A DNA stretch of 64,000 nucleotides, taken from NCBI RefSeq assembly GCF_025244745.1, contig NZ_CP104213.1, positions 2,977,812-3,041,811 on the forward strand. The letters are read 5' to 3'. Shown here in pieces: positions 20,046 to 29,626 of the stretch; the first letter of the stretch is position 1, and the number at the start of each line of letters is the position of its first letter. The stretch is from Deinococcus rubellus. Its GTDB lineage: Bacteria; Deinococcota; Deinococci; Deinococcales; Deinococcaceae. The notes under the pieces were generated by a model that saw only the letters and a list, made by a program, of their open reading frames with translations, did not search any database and was not told where the DNA came from. A program made the position numbers and the translations under genes.

Positions 20046-21359
20046 TTACTCGTAGCGCAGGCTGTCCACCGGGTCGAGCCGGGCCGCCTGCGCCGCCGGG
20101 TAATAGCCGAAGAAGATGCCCACCAGAGCGCTGAAGAGAAAAGCGATCCCGACGGTGACAGGCGAGAAGACCGGGCTGATGCCCGCGAAGTTGCCCGCGT
20201 AGGCCGCCGCCACGCCCAGCACCAGCCCGATGACGCCGCCGCCCACCGACAGCACGAAAGCCTCCACTAGAAACTGGGTCAGAATGTCGCGGGGTTTTGC
20301 GCCCAGCGCCTTGCGAACGCCGATCTCACGGGTGCGCTCGGTGACCGACACCAGCATGATGTTCATGATGCCGATGCCGCCCACCAGCAAGCTGATTCCG
20401 GCGATTGCGCCCACCAGCAGGGTCAGGGTGGTGGTGATGCTGCTGAGGCTGGCCAGCGAGTCGGCCTGGTTCTGAATCTGGAAATCGTCGTTGGCCGGGT
20501 CGCTGATCTTGTGGCGGGTTTCCAGCAGGGCAGTCAGTTCGTCTTGCAGCGGGGTCAGGTCGGCGGCGGTGTTGGCCTGCACGTAGACGCTCTGCACGGT
20601 GGGCTGGCCGTTGCTGCGGGTATTGGAGAAACGCTGCTGGAAGGTGGAGAGTGGCACCAGCACCTGTCCGTTGGGGTTGCCGAAGCCGCTGGCCCCCTTG
20701 TCGGGCAGCGTGCCCACCACCGTGAAGCTGACGGTGCCCAGCTTGACCTTCTGGCCCAGCGGATCATTTGTGCCGTAAAGGTCCTGCGCCACCTGAAAGC
20801 CGATGACGGCCACCCGTTTGCGGCCCTTCACATCGGCGTCGGTAAAGTAGCTCCCGGTCGCCAGCGGGCTGTTGCGGACCGTCTGGTAGGCGGGCCAGGT
20901 GCCGATGACGGTGGCCTGGGTATTGGTGCTGCCCGCCTTGGCCTGCACGCTGCTCTGGGAGGTGGGGGCCACGCCCGCAATGCGCGAGGAATCCAGCGCG
21001 GCCATCGCCTCGGCGTCCTTGAGGGTAATGGTCTGGCGGGGGCCGCCGCGCACCAGCGAACCGCCGCCGAAGTTGCCGCGCACGCTGCCCACCGTCAGCA
21101 GGTTGGTGCCCAGCGCTTCCAGGTTCCTGGTCACGCCCGCCGTGCTGCCCGCGCCGATGGCCGTCAGCGCAATCACGGCGGCCACCCCGATGATGACCCC
21201 CAGGGCCGTGAGCATGCTGCGCAGCGGCGAGCCCAGAATGGCCCGCCAGGCAATCGTCACCGCTCCGGCCAGGCCCAGTCCGCCGCCCATGTGGGCGCGC
21301 GGCGCGGCGGGCGTCAGAGGCGGATTCACCGACGGATTCTCCAGGGGCCGGACGGTCAC
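20046..21359 (-). CDS. MacB-type ABC transporter permease
   Basis: 437 residues: N-terminal helix (SMLTALGVIIGVAAVIALTA), a MacB periplasmic core with Gln- and Ala-rich stretches, and a C-terminal FtsX domain of three helices with MNIMLVSVTERTREIGVRKAL, the canonical MacB motif. It ends the five-gene efflux operon. Its GTG start overlaps the ATPase stop by 4 bases. It would span the inner membrane and move substrates to the adaptor and the TolC-like channel. Confidence 0.93.
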   Translation of the reverse strand: MTVRPLENPSVNPPLTPAAPRAHMGGGLGLAGAVTIAWRAILGSPLRSMLTALGVIIGVAAVIALTAIGAGSTAGVTRNLEALGTNLLTVGSVRGNFGGGSLVRGGPRQTITLKDAEAMAALDSSRIAGVAPTSQSSVQAKAGSTNTQATVIGTWPAYQTVRNSPLATGSYFTDADVKGRKRVAVIGFQVAQDLYGTNDPLGQKVKLGTVSFTVVGTLPDKGASGFGNPNGQVLVPLSTFQQRFSNTRSNGQPTVQSVYVQANTAADLTPLQDELTALLETRHKISDPANDDFQIQNQADSLASLSSITTTLTLLVGAIAGISLLVGGIGIMNIMLVSVTERTREIGVRKALGAKPRDILTQFLVEAFVLSVGGGVIGLVLGVAAAYAGNFAGISPVFSPVTVGIAFLFSALVGIFFGYYPAAQAARLDPVDSLRYE

Positions 21360-22093
21360 AGGGCCGCCTGAACCGGGTGCGGACGCTTCTGTGGGCCGCG
21401 CCGGGGCGACTGGCGCACGTCACTCTCGATCAGCCCGTCGCGCACCCGCACCACCCGCTCGGTGTACTCGGCGATGTCGGGTTCGTGGGTCACGATGACC
21501 ACCGTGGTGCCCTCGGCGTGCAGTTCCCCGAACAGGTTCATGACCTCCTCGGAGGTGTGCGAGTCGAGGTTGCCGGTCGGCTCGTCGGCCAGCAGCAGCC
21601 GGGGCGAGAGGGCAAGAGCGCGGGCCACCGCCACCCGCTGCTTTTGCCCGCCGCTGATCTGCGAGGGCAGGTTTCTCGCCTTGCTCTCCAGGCCCACGCG
21701 GATCAGCACGTGCAGGGCACGCTCGCGGCGCTCGGCCGCCGGGTATCCGGCGTAGGTGAGCGGCACCTCCACGTTTTCCAGCAGGTTCAGGCGCGGCAGC
21801 AGGTGAAAGGCCTGGAACACGAAGCCGATCTCATGGTTTCTGGCCTCGGCCCGCTCATTCTCGCTCAGCGACGTCACGTCGCGCCCGCCCAGCAGGTACC
21901 GGCCCTCTGAGGCCCGGTCGAGGAGGCCGATGATCTGCATCAGGGTCGTTTTGCCGCTGCCTGACGGCCCCATCAGGGCGACCATCTCACCCTGCTGAAC
22001 CGTCAGGTCCACGCCCCTGAGCGCCTCGAACACCACGTCGCCGGTCTGGTAAATCTTGCGGATACCGCTGAGGTCCAGCACCGGGTCGCTCAT
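21356..22093 (-). CDS. MacB-type ABC transporter ATP-binding protein
   Basis: 245 residues: Walker A GPSGSGKTT, Q-loop FVFQAFHLLPR, signature ISGGQKQRVAVARAL, Walker [13 protein letters not shown] and IVTHEPD. Unlike E. coli MacB, the ATPase is separate from the permease. Its start overlaps the adaptor's stop by 4 bases, as does its own stop with the permease start. The tail is rich in Arg and Pro. Confidence 0.94.
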   Translation of the reverse strand: MSDPVLDLSGIRKIYQTGDVVFEALRGVDLTVQQGEMVALMGPSGSGKTTLMQIIGLLDRASEGRYLLGGRDVTSLSENERAEARNHEIGFVFQAFHLLPRLNLLENVEVPLTYAGYPAAERRERALHVLIRVGLESKARNLPSQISGGQKQRVAVARALALSPRLLLADEPTGNLDSHTSEEVMNLFGELHAEGTTVVIVTHEPDIAEYTERVVRVRDGLIESDVRQSPRRGPQKRPHPVQAAL

Positions 22094-23475
22094 CGTCCGC
22101 CTCCAAAGCCGCCACCACCGGAGCCGCCGCCCAGGCCGGGCACACGGGTGCCACTACTGTTGCGAGTCGTCGTGCCGGACGCGCCACTGGACACCGTGCC
22201 GGGCAGCTCCACCACGTCCCCAGCCTTGAGACCGCTGGTCACGATGATGCTGGTGCCGTCGTCGGCTCCGGTGCGAATGCGGGTGCGCTCGGCTGCCCCG
22301 CCGGGCGTCTGGAGCTGCACGTAGCTGCGCGTCCGCACCGACTCCACCGCCTTCTTGGGAATGATCAGCCCGCTGGCCTGACTCTGGATGACCTCGGCCT
22401 CGGCAGTCATGCCGGGACGCAGCACCCCGTCCGGGTTGGGCAGCCGCACCGTGACCGTAAAGTAGGCGATGCCCGACTCGGTGGTGGCCTCAGGACTGAT
22501 GCGCGTCACCTTGCCACTGAAGGTCTGGCCGTCGAGGGCGTCGAGCGTCACATCGGCAGGCTGACCCACCCTGACCGCGCCGATCTCGGTCTCGTCCACC
22601 TGCACCGGCAGATCGATCTTCGAGGCATCGATCAGGGTGGCGACCACCGTGCCGCCCACGCTGCTGCCGGTGACACTCTGCCCGGCGCTGACCGGAACGG
22701 TGGCGACGGTGCCGGACATCGGCGCGTAGAGTTTGATTCCGGCGCGGGTGGTCTGGGCGTCCTGGAGACCCACCTGGGCCTGCTGCACGGCGAGCTGGCT
22801 GCCGCTGAGGTCCTGCGCGCTGCTGGCGAGTTTGGCGCTCTGCTGGGTGCGGAACGAGGCGAGCGCCTGCTGGGCCGTGCTGAGGCTTTGCTGGGCGTTC
22901 CGGACGGTAATCTGGGCCGCCTGCAAGTCCTGGGCGCTGAGGCCACCCACGGCGTAGAGCTGCCGCTGGTTGCCGAGGGTCTGCTGGGCGGCGGCGAGAC
23001 TGCTCTGGGCGCTCTGCACCGTCTGTGACGCGCCGACGATGCTCTGGGCATCCTGAGCGCGGCTGCTGGCCTGCGAGGCGCGCAGCGAGGCGAGCTGGGC
23101 CTGGGCGCGTTGCAGGGCGAGCTGGGCATTCTGCACCCCGGTGTCGGCGGTGGCGCTGCTCAGGCGGGCAATCAACTGGCCCCTGGTGACCTGGTCACCG
23201 ACGGTGGGCACCAGGGTGAGGGTGCCGCCAGTGGTGGCCGAAACGCTGCTGCTGGTCGCCGCGCTCAGGGTACCAGGGCCACTGACCGACACCCTGACCT
23301 CGCCCTGGGTCGCCGTGGACGTTTGCACAGTGGGCACGGCGGCCACCGTGTTGCTGCGCTGATAGTAGTAAGCGCCCCCGCCGCCGACCAGCAGGGCCGC
23401 CACGATCCACGGCCAGGCCCGGCGTTGTTGACGCTGCGGTTGGCTCAGCGGAGCGGGTCGGGCGGGGGTGGACAT
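22090..23475 (-). CDS. Periplasmic adaptor of the HlyD/MacA (membrane-fusion) family
   Basis: 461 residues: a membrane anchor (PWIVAALLVGGGGAYYYQ), a biotinyl-lipoyl-like half, a long Gln/Ala-rich coiled-coil hairpin (about residues 100-240), the other lipoyl half (KLYAPMSGTVATVPVSAGQSV) and a beta-barrel. It ends in a Gly-rich tail (GLGGGSGGGGFGGG). It links the ABC permease to the outer-membrane channel. Its ATG shares one base with the stop of the upstream TolC-like gene (TAATG). Confidence 0.92.
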   Translation of the reverse strand: MSTPARPAPLSQPQRQQRRAWPWIVAALLVGGGGAYYYQRSNTVAAVPTVQTSTATQGEVRVSVSGPGTLSAATSSSVSATTGGTLTLVPTVGDQVTRGQLIARLSSATADTGVQNAQLALQRAQAQLASLRASQASSRAQDAQSIVGASQTVQSAQSSLAAAQQTLGNQRQLYAVGGLSAQDLQAAQITVRNAQQSLSTAQQALASFRTQQSAKLASSAQDLSGSQLAVQQAQVGLQDAQTTRAGIKLYAPMSGTVATVPVSAGQSVTGSSVGGTVVATLIDASKIDLPVQVDETEIGAVRVGQPADVTLDALDGQTFSGKVTRISPEATTESGIAYFTVTVRLPNPDGVLRPGMTAEAEVIQSQASGLIIPKKAVESVRTRSYVQLQTPGGAAERTRIRTGADDGTSIIVTSGLKAGDVVELPGTVSSGASGTTTRNSSGTRVPGLGGGSGGGGFGGGR

Positions 23476-24524
23476 TACAGCCCGCCCACTCCGGTGAGGT
23501 TATTGCCCGAGGCCGCCGAGAGGGCAGCCAATGTGTTGAGGGCGCTGGCCTGGGCCACGACGCGGTTTTGCTGCGCCTGGGCCAGCGCGAGCTGCGACTT
23601 GAGCAGGTCCACCGTGCTGATCACACCAGTCTTGAGCCGGGTCTGGTCCTGCTTGAAGTTGGTCTGGGCATTGCCTTCCTTTTGCAGCGCCACGCCGAGC
23701 AGTTGCTGGGCGTTGGCCGCCGACTGGTAGGCGCTGCTCAGGCTGGTGGCCGCGTTCTTGTTGGCGCTGTCCAGGCTGCGCTGGGCGTTGGCGAGCGTCA
23801 CCTTGGCGTTGCTGAGGGTCTGGGCAGGGGTAAAGTCATTACTGTAGAGGGTCACGTTGAGCTGGGCCGCCGCCACCGCCTGCTGGGCCTGCACCACGTT
23901 CGGCAGGCGTGCGGTGAGGCCGTTGGCGAGGCTGGCCTGCGAGACCTTGAGGGCCGGAATGCTGCCCAGCCCGGCGGCACGCACGGCGCTGCTCAGCCCG
24001 GTGAGGGCGGCCAGCTTCTGCGCGGCGATGTTCACCTGCGCCTTGGCATCGGCCAGGTTCTGGGTACTGGCGTCGAGGCTGCTCTGGGCATTCTTGAGGT
24101 CGAGCGCGGTGGCGTTCTTGACGTTGAGCTTGACCTGCACGACTTGCAGGTTCTTGGTATCACTCTGGACTTGCAGGGTCTGGAGGTCCACGTTCTGCTG
24201 AGCGGTGTAAAGGGCCGTGTAGGCGCTGAGGGCATTTTGCAGACCTCCGATCTTGGCACTCTGGAGCTGCACGCTGGCCAGCGCGGCAGCCTGCTGGGCC
24301 GCCAGGGTATCGGCAGCCAGGGCACTGGGGTCAGCCAGGGTGGCTTTCAGGCTGGCCTGCGCCTTATCGAGATTGGCCTGGGCGGTGCGCACGTCCGCGC
24401 CGTTGCTGAGGGCCGCCTGGGTGGCGGCACTGAGGGTGGTGCTGATGGTCGTCTGGGCGGCGGCAAACGGCAGGAAAACCAGGCTGAGCGTGATGGCAGT
24501 GCGGTGAATGTCGGTACGGTTCAT
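23475..24524 (-). CDS. TolC-family outer-membrane efflux protein, second copy
   Basis: 349 residues, with a signal peptide (ITLSLVFLPFAAAQ) and the repeated Ala/Gln/Leu/Asn coiled-coil pattern of the OEP family. It is shorter than usual for TolC (about 430-490 residues), so it may be a reduced version. It is 3' of the first TolC-like gene, from which it differs clearly. Its start overlaps that gene's stop by 4 bases. Confidence 0.85.
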   Translation of the reverse strand: MNRTDIHRTAITLSLVFLPFAAAQTTISTTLSAATQAALSNGADVRTAQANLDKAQASLKATLADPSALAADTLAAQQAAALASVQLQSAKIGGLQNALSAYTALYTAQQNVDLQTLQVQSDTKNLQVVQVKLNVKNATALDLKNAQSSLDASTQNLADAKAQVNIAAQKLAALTGLSSAVRAAGLGSIPALKVSQASLANGLTARLPNVVQAQQAVAAAQLNVTLYSNDFTPAQTLSNAKVTLANAQRSLDSANKNAATSLSSAYQSAANAQQLLGVALQKEGNAQTNFKQDQTRLKTGVISTVDLLKSQLALAQAQQNRVVAQASALNTLAALSAASGNNLTGVGGL

Positions 24525-25960
24525 TGGGGGCCTCCGGCGGCGAGTTGAAGTTTGAGGATGCTCAGGGCGGCGGCGGTGCGGGCCGCCTGGGTATCGCGCT
24601 GGGCCTGGGCGTCGGCAGCCTGGGCGCTGGTCACGTCGTTCTGGGTCCCAGTGCCTGCCGCCAGCCTGGCCTGGGCGGTTTGCAGGGCCACGTCGGCGCG
24701 CTGCTGCAAGGTCACCTTGGCCGTCACCGCGCCGAGCGCCGTCAGGGTGTCGCCGTACTGCTGGCGCACGCCGAGTTCGGCAGTCTGGCGGGCCAGCGTC
24801 AGGCTCAGCTCAGCCTGCGAGACCTGCGCCTGGGTGCTGGCGATCTGGGCATTGGCGGCGGGGCCGTAGATGGTATACGAGCCGCTGACCGAGAGGCTGA
24901 GGCTACTGGCGGCGCTGTTGGCATTCAGCGGCTGGGTGTAGCCCACATTCGCCGTGCCGTCCTTGAGGCTCAGGCCCGCGCCCAGACCGCCGCCGCCGGG
25001 GCCATAGTTGGCGCTCAGCGTCAGGTCCGGCAAGCTCCGGTCGCGCTGCTGCTGCTCAAGCGTGTCCTGCGCCGAGGCCAGAGTGTTCTGGGCCTGCACC
25101 ACGTCGGAGCTGTTGGCGATAGCCTGCGCCACCAGCGCGTTCACGTCGCCGAGGCCCAGCCCCGTGAGGCCCGCCGCGTCGAGGCTACTGGGCAAGTCGG
25201 GGGCGCTGCCAAAGGTCGCGGCGCTCAGATCGGTGCCGAGGGTGGCCGACAGCGAGCGGCGGGCCGTGTCGAGCGCTGTTCTCGCCGCCTGCTGACTGGC
25301 CTGGGCCGTCTGGAGGCTGGCCTGGGCCTGTAACTCGCTTTCCTGGGTGGCATTCTGCTGGCTGCGCTGAAGTTGCACGGCGCTGAGCGTCTGCTGGGCG
25401 CTCTGAAGGTTCTGGGCCGCGACCTGAAGGTCGAGCTGCGACAGATACGCGCTCTGGTACTGCTGCACCACGTTCGACCGGGCGGTGTTGATATTTTCCT
25501 GGCGCACCGCCTTGGCGTAGTTCAGTGAGCGCTGGGCGGCGGCCAGGGCCGTGCGGTTACTGGCCCAGGGCAAGACTCCGGCGGTGGCCTTGAGATTGAG
25601 GCTGCCATTCAGGCCGCTACCGCCAGAACCGCCGCTGCCACTGGTGCCGCCACTCCCGGTACCCGTACTTCCCGCCGAAGCTGCCGCGCTGCTGTAACTG
25701 GCGTTGCCACCCACCGTGACATTCAGGCTCAGGCCCGCCTGCGCGGCGTCGAGGTCGCGCTGGGCACGGCTGAGCGCCAGGTTGGCCTGGACCACCTGGG
25801 GCGCGCTGCTGAGCCGGGCCAGGGCGTCTGCGAGGGTCAGGCTGGTGGCGGCAGGCGCGGCCTGTGTGGTGGGTGCGGGCGGCGAGGCGCTCTGGGCAGC
25901 GGCTTCCGGCAGACTGGCCGCGCCGAGGAGCAGAGCGAGGGTCAGGGCTAGACGACGCAT
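24521..25960 (-). CDS. TolC-family outer-membrane efflux protein, first copy
   Basis: 479 residues from ATG 25960, which starts the signal peptide MRRLALTLALLLGAA. The OEP pattern has two repeats of long helices with Gln and Ala heptads, and a Gly/Ser/Thr-rich loop near residues 105-125. It heads the efflux operon, which then holds a second TolC-like gene, adaptor, ATPase and permease. The intergenic region to the divergent response regulator (183 bp) should hold both promoters. ORF context allows a longer frame from 26053, but the signal peptide supports 25960. Confidence 0.88.
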   Translation of the reverse strand: MRRLALTLALLLGAASLPEAAAQSASPPAPTTQAAPAATSLTLADALARLSSAPQVVQANLALSRAQRDLDAAQAGLSLNVTVGGNASYSSAAASAGSTGTGSGGTSGSGGSGGSGLNGSLNLKATAGVLPWASNRTALAAAQRSLNYAKAVRQENINTARSNVVQQYQSAYLSQLDLQVAAQNLQSAQQTLSAVQLQRSQQNATQESELQAQASLQTAQASQQAARTALDTARRSLSATLGTDLSAATFGSAPDLPSSLDAAGLTGLGLGDVNALVAQAIANSSDVVQAQNTLASAQDTLEQQQRDRSLPDLTLSANYGPGGGGLGAGLSLKDGTANVGYTQPLNANSAASSLSLSVSGSYTIYGPAANAQIASTQAQVSQAELSLTLARQTAELGVRQQYGDTLTALGAVTAKVTLQQRADVALQTAQARLAAGTGTQNDVTSAQAADAQAQRDTQAARTAAALSILKLQLAAGGPQ

Positions 25961-26142
25961 CGGGCCGCCTGGGCAATCGGAGGTGGCACTGCTTGAGAAA
26001 GAGCTGGGTGCTGGACATTCATACACCGTATTCAACGGTTCTTTCGCCAACACCCCGCGCAGGCTTTGTGAAGATTTGGCGCAGATGGTTTGGTTTGACT
26101 TGCGCCGAACCTTGATGCGCCCGGCTTAACCTGCATTTACTT

Positions 26143-26826
26143 ATGAGCGCCCTGATTCTGATTGTCGAAGACGAGCCGCATCTGGCCGATGTGCTGGAAG
26201 CCTACGCCAGGCAGGAGGGCTTTCGCAGCGAGCGCGCCGCCGACGGCAACGCGGCCCTGACCTTATATAGGGCCGCCAAACCCGATCTGGTGCTGCTCGA
26301 CATCATGCTGCCGGGCAAGAACGGGCTGGACGTGCTGCGGGCCATCCGCGCCGACAGCGACACCCCGGTTATTCTGGTGACGGCCCGCGCTGAGGAGAGT
26401 GACCACATCGTTGGCCTGGAACTCGGCGCGGACGATTACGTGGTCAAGCCGTTCCGGCCCCGCGAGGTGATGGCGCGGGTACGGGCGGTGCTGCGCCGCG
26501 CTTCCGCCGTACTCGAAAACGGCCAGGACACCCCGCTGCGGGTGGGGCCGCTCGATATTGACCGGCGGGCCGTGAGCGCAACCGTCCACGGCAAGGAATT
26601 GCAGCTCACCCCCACCGAGTTCCGGCTGCTCTCTCACCTGGCCGCCGCACCGGGCCGGGCCTTTACCCGTGAGGAACTGCTCGAAGCCGCCCTGCCCGAC
26701 TCCGACGCCCTGGAGCGGGTGGTGGACGCCCACCTGGCCGGAGCGCGGCGCAAGCTCGAGGCGGCGGGCGCGGCGGGGCTCCTGCATACCGTGCGCGGCG
26801 TGGGCTACCGTCTCTCTGAGTTGTAG
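26143..26826 (+). CDS. OmpR-family response regulator
   Basis: 227 residues: a receiver domain with the acidic pair EDE near residue 10, phosphorylation Asp at about 53 (LVLLDIMLPG), Thr in LVTARAEE and Lys in YVVKPFRP, then a winged-helix DNA-binding domain (LTPTEFRLLSHLAAAPGRAFTR). It is divergent from the efflux operon and upstream of its sensor kinase, so it probably controls the efflux genes. TAACCT at 26126-26131 may be its -10 box, giving a very short leader. Confidence 0.95.
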   Translation: MSALILIVEDEPHLADVLEAYARQEGFRSERAADGNAALTLYRAAKPDLVLLDIMLPGKNGLDVLRAIRADSDTPVILVTARAEESDHIVGLELGADDYVVKPFRPREVMARVRAVLRRASAVLENGQDTPLRVGPLDIDRRAVSATVHGKELQLTPTEFRLLSHLAAAPGRAFTREELLEAALPDSDALERVVDAHLAGARRKLEAAGAAGLLHTVRGVGYRLSEL

Positions 26827-26874
26827 TTGGACGTGTAAGGCGTATAAAAGAAGGCACATGACCGAGGTGAACAC

Positions 26875-28248
26875 GTGAAACCGACGCCCAGTATGGCCAA
26901 GAGCGTGCCGGGCCTCAACGCCGCGCCGGGAACGGCCCCGGAAAGCGAGACGGTGCGGACCTGGCCGTGGCAGCGGCTGTCGGTCAGCATCATCGCGGCC
27001 ATGCTGCTGATGATGGTGATCATGGCGATGAGCATGATGGCTGTCTCGAACTACTCGCTGCGCCAGCAGTTCGACAACCTGCCGCCGGAAGTCCGCGCTC
27101 AGTTCAACCAGGGCGACCCGGCGGGGCCGAGCGATGCGGGCGACGCGGGCCGCAAGCTGGCTCAGGGCGTGACCCGGTCGTACTTCGTGCTGGTGCCGCC
27201 CCAGACGAGTAGCACTCAGGCCAGCAGCGGGCCGGACGGCTCCGGCATGCTCAACCCGCCGCAGCGCCTGAGCCGGGTCGAGCGCGTCCGGCGCGACCTG
27301 CTGAGCAACCTCACCTGGGCCGTGGCAATTTCCGGCGTGGTGGCAGTGCTGATCGGGGCGCTGCTGGCCCGGGTCATCTCGCGCCCGGTGGACGAGGTCT
27401 CCAGGGTGGCCCAGCTCGTCTCGGGCGGCGATCTCTCGGCGCGGGCCCGGCAGTGGCCCGGCACCTCCGAACTGGTCAACCTGACGCGCAACTTCAACCG
27501 CATGGCCGGAAGCCTCGATCTCTTGGAGCGCGAGCGCCGCGAGATGATTGCTGACATCGCCCACGAGCTGCGCACCCCGCTGGCGGTGGTGCAGGCCCGT
27601 CTCGACGCCTTCGAGGACGGGGTACTGGAACCCACGCCGCAGGAACTGGCGCTGGTCTCGATGCAGATCGGGCTGCTGACCCGGCTGGTGGGCGATTTGC
27701 GAACCCTGTCGCTGGCCGAGGCCGGGCGGCTGCCGCTGCAACTCGCGCCGCTCGACCTCTCGGCGCTGGTGCTGCGGGTCAGCCAGTCGTTTGCCAGCAA
27801 GGCGCAGGCGGCAGACATTCACTTGGCCCTGCACGTGCCGCCCGGCGAACTGCCCACCCTGGCTGACCGTGACCGGCTGGGGCAGGTGCTGATCAACTTG
27901 CTGGACAATGCCCTGCGCTACACCCCGGCGGGTGGCCAGATCAACGTCGCGGCGCGGGCACAGGCCGGTCAGGCGGTGCTGAGCGTGCGAGACTCCGGCC
28001 CCGGCTTTCCAGCGGGCAGTGAGCAGCAGGTGTTCGCCCGCTTCTTCCGGGGTGATCAGAGCCGCACCCGCGATTCGGGCGGCACCGGGCTGGGGCTGGC
28101 CATCGTCTCGGCGCTGGTGCAGGCCCACGGCGGCGTGGTGGTGGCCCGCAATGCCCTGTCCGGCGGCGCGGAGGTCGAGGTGCGTCTGCCGCTGCACGAG
28201 GAGCCGCCTGAGACCGGCTGGAGTGATCTGGCGGCGCTGCCGGGGTGA
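26875..28248 (+). CDS. Two-component sensor histidine kinase
   Basis: 457 residues from GTG. Two membrane helices (about 37-58 and 142-165) flank a short periplasmic region of about 80 residues, rich in Ser and Pro. A HAMP domain follows, then HisKA with phospho-accepting His in ADIAHELRTPLAVVQ, and HATPase with N box NLLDNALRYTPAGG and G boxes DSGPGFPAG and GGTGLGLAIV. It lies 48 bases after the response regulator and divides the periplasm sensing from the efflux operon on the other side. Confidence 0.95.
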   Translation: MKPTPSMAKSVPGLNAAPGTAPESETVRTWPWQRLSVSIIAAMLLMMVIMAMSMMAVSNYSLRQQFDNLPPEVRAQFNQGDPAGPSDAGDAGRKLAQGVTRSYFVLVPPQTSSTQASSGPDGSGMLNPPQRLSRVERVRRDLLSNLTWAVAISGVVAVLIGALLARVISRPVDEVSRVAQLVSGGDLSARARQWPGTSELVNLTRNFNRMAGSLDLLERERREMIADIAHELRTPLAVVQARLDAFEDGVLEPTPQELALVSMQIGLLTRLVGDLRTLSLAEAGRLPLQLAPLDLSALVLRVSQSFASKAQAADIHLALHVPPGELPTLADRDRLGQVLINLLDNALRYTPAGGQINVAARAQAGQAVLSVRDSGPGFPAGSEQQVFARFFRGDQSRTRDSGGTGLGLAIVSALVQAHGGVVVARNALSGGAEVEVRLPLHEEPPETGWSDLAALPG

Positions 28249-28273
28249 CGGCCAGCGGTCATACACTGAAATC

Positions 28274-28981
28274 ATGCTGCTGAGCCTCGACTGGGACGCC
28301 TACTCGGGCTGCCGCGAACTGGTCTTCGACGCGCCGATCTGGGGCAGCCCGGACCGCGAGTCGGACCGGCTGGCGGCCTGGCAGCGGCGCGCCCTCACGC
28401 GTGACCAGCAGGTGACGGGATGGGCCGCCCTGAACGCCGACTTCCCGCTGTATCCCGGCTGGGAAGCGTTCGGACAGTACGCGGGGCGGCCCGCCTTCGT
28501 GGCCTGGAGTCACGCCCACGCCTGGGAATGGTTAAAGCAGTTTCCGGGCCGCGAGGTGCTGAACATCGACAGTCACCACGACCTGACCTCGCTCAGCGGC
28601 GACCCGGCGAAGGTGCGCCCCGGCAACTGGGCGGGCCTGGGCCTGGCCGCCGGGCTGATCTCACACTACGAAGTCCAGTATCCGGCCTGGCACGGGGGCA
28701 TGCCGGTGGCCGAGGGCTTTGATCTGGACCGCACCCGGCAGGAACTCGCCGCGCACCTGAGCCGTGATGTGCTGGCCCGCCTGACCCTGACCCGCGCCGA
28801 CATCCTCTGCCACGGCAACACCTCCCCCCTCCCCCCGAAACGTGAAGTCGAGGCGCTGCTGCTGGTGCAGTCGCCGTCGTGGACGAGTCCGGCACACGAT
28901 CCGGCCTTCCTCGAACTGGCCTCGGCGCTGGGGGTACAGGCGCTGAGTGAACCGTACCTGCGGCCCTGGCCGGGCGTTTAG
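28274..28981 (+). CDS. Hypothetical protein with an IDSHHDL motif
   Basis: 235 residues of unrecognised family. The motif VLNIDSHHDLTSL (about residue 98) resembles the D-x-H-x-D metal site of arginase-like hydrolases. A further HGNTSP and a Trp-rich N terminus are also seen, but the second arginase motif (GGDHS) is not. A -10 TACACT (28262-28267) lies 6 bases before ATG, so the mRNA is probably leaderless. Function should be treated as unknown. Confidence 0.75.
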   Translation: MLLSLDWDAYSGCRELVFDAPIWGSPDRESDRLAAWQRRALTRDQQVTGWAALNADFPLYPGWEAFGQYAGRPAFVAWSHAHAWEWLKQFPGREVLNIDSHHDLTSLSGDPAKVRPGNWAGLGLAAGLISHYEVQYPAWHGGMPVAEGFDLDRTRQELAAHLSRDVLARLTLTRADILCHGNTSPLPPKREVEALLLVQSPSWTSPAHDPAFLELASALGVQALSEPYLRPWPGV

Positions 28982-29097
28982 CGGCTAAACTGAGCGGAGC
29001 TTCGGGGGCGTGCTGCGCCGGGCCGTCCCGAGGCTCCGCCGACTCCAGTGTCCTTTTTCCGCTCCCAGAGAGGGTTTGCCCGCATGCGCAGGACGTT

Positions 29098-29598
29098 TTG
29101 AAACCCACGTCTTCCGGTCCCCTTTACTATCAAGTGGGTGTCTTCGCACTGGTTCGCAGCAAGGACACCTATCTGGTGGTTGAGCCGCAGCAGCCGCTGC
29201 TACCGGGAACCGTGCAACTGCCGGGATTGCTGCTCGGCAGCGCCAGCGGTGCAGGCCTGGCTGAAACCGGACTGCGCCGCGCCCTGCTCTCGCAGGTGGG
29301 CCTGTCCATCGGTTCGCTGAGCTTGGTGGGCAGCTTCGCCGTGCGGCTGCCGGAAGGCGACTCGCGCCTGAGCCTGCTGTTCGGCAGCGAGTACGTGTCG
29401 GGCATTCTGAACCCCAGCTCGGAAGTGCGCGGCGCGCAGTGGCAATCGTCGCCGGAGTTGCGCGCTCTGGGCGCACCCGAGTGGCTGTTCTCGGCGATTC
29501 ACGAGTATCAGGTACTCAGCGGCGCGCTGCCCGGCGAGGACGACAGGCGGCCGCGCAAGCCGCTGCTGCGCTCGATTCTGGGCCGCCGGGCAGAATAG
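29098..29598 (+). CDS. Nudix-like domain protein with a degenerate box
   Basis: 166 residues from a TTG start (a GTG at 29134 is an alternative). The segment YLVVEPQQPLLPGTVQLPGLLL followed by GLAETGLRRALLSQVGLSI matches the Nudix arrangement, but the catalytic EExxE of GX5EX7REUXEEXGU is lost. The fold therefore seems to be kept for binding and not hydrolysis. The C terminus is basic (GRRAE end). Confidence 0.6.
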   Translation: MKPTSSGPLYYQVGVFALVRSKDTYLVVEPQQPLLPGTVQLPGLLLGSASGAGLAETGLRRALLSQVGLSIGSLSLVGSFAVRLPEGDSRLSLLFGSEYVSGILNPSSEVRGAQWQSSPELRALGAPEWLFSAIHEYQVLSGALPGEDDRRPRKPLLRSILGRRAE

Positions 29599-29626
29599 AA
29601 CATGGAATCAATGGCCCGGCAGCCCG

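Noticed and set aside
26263..28275. A 670-codon minus-strand open frame opposite the two-component genes
   Set aside because: It is antisense to both the response regulator and the kinase, which have complete domain motifs.
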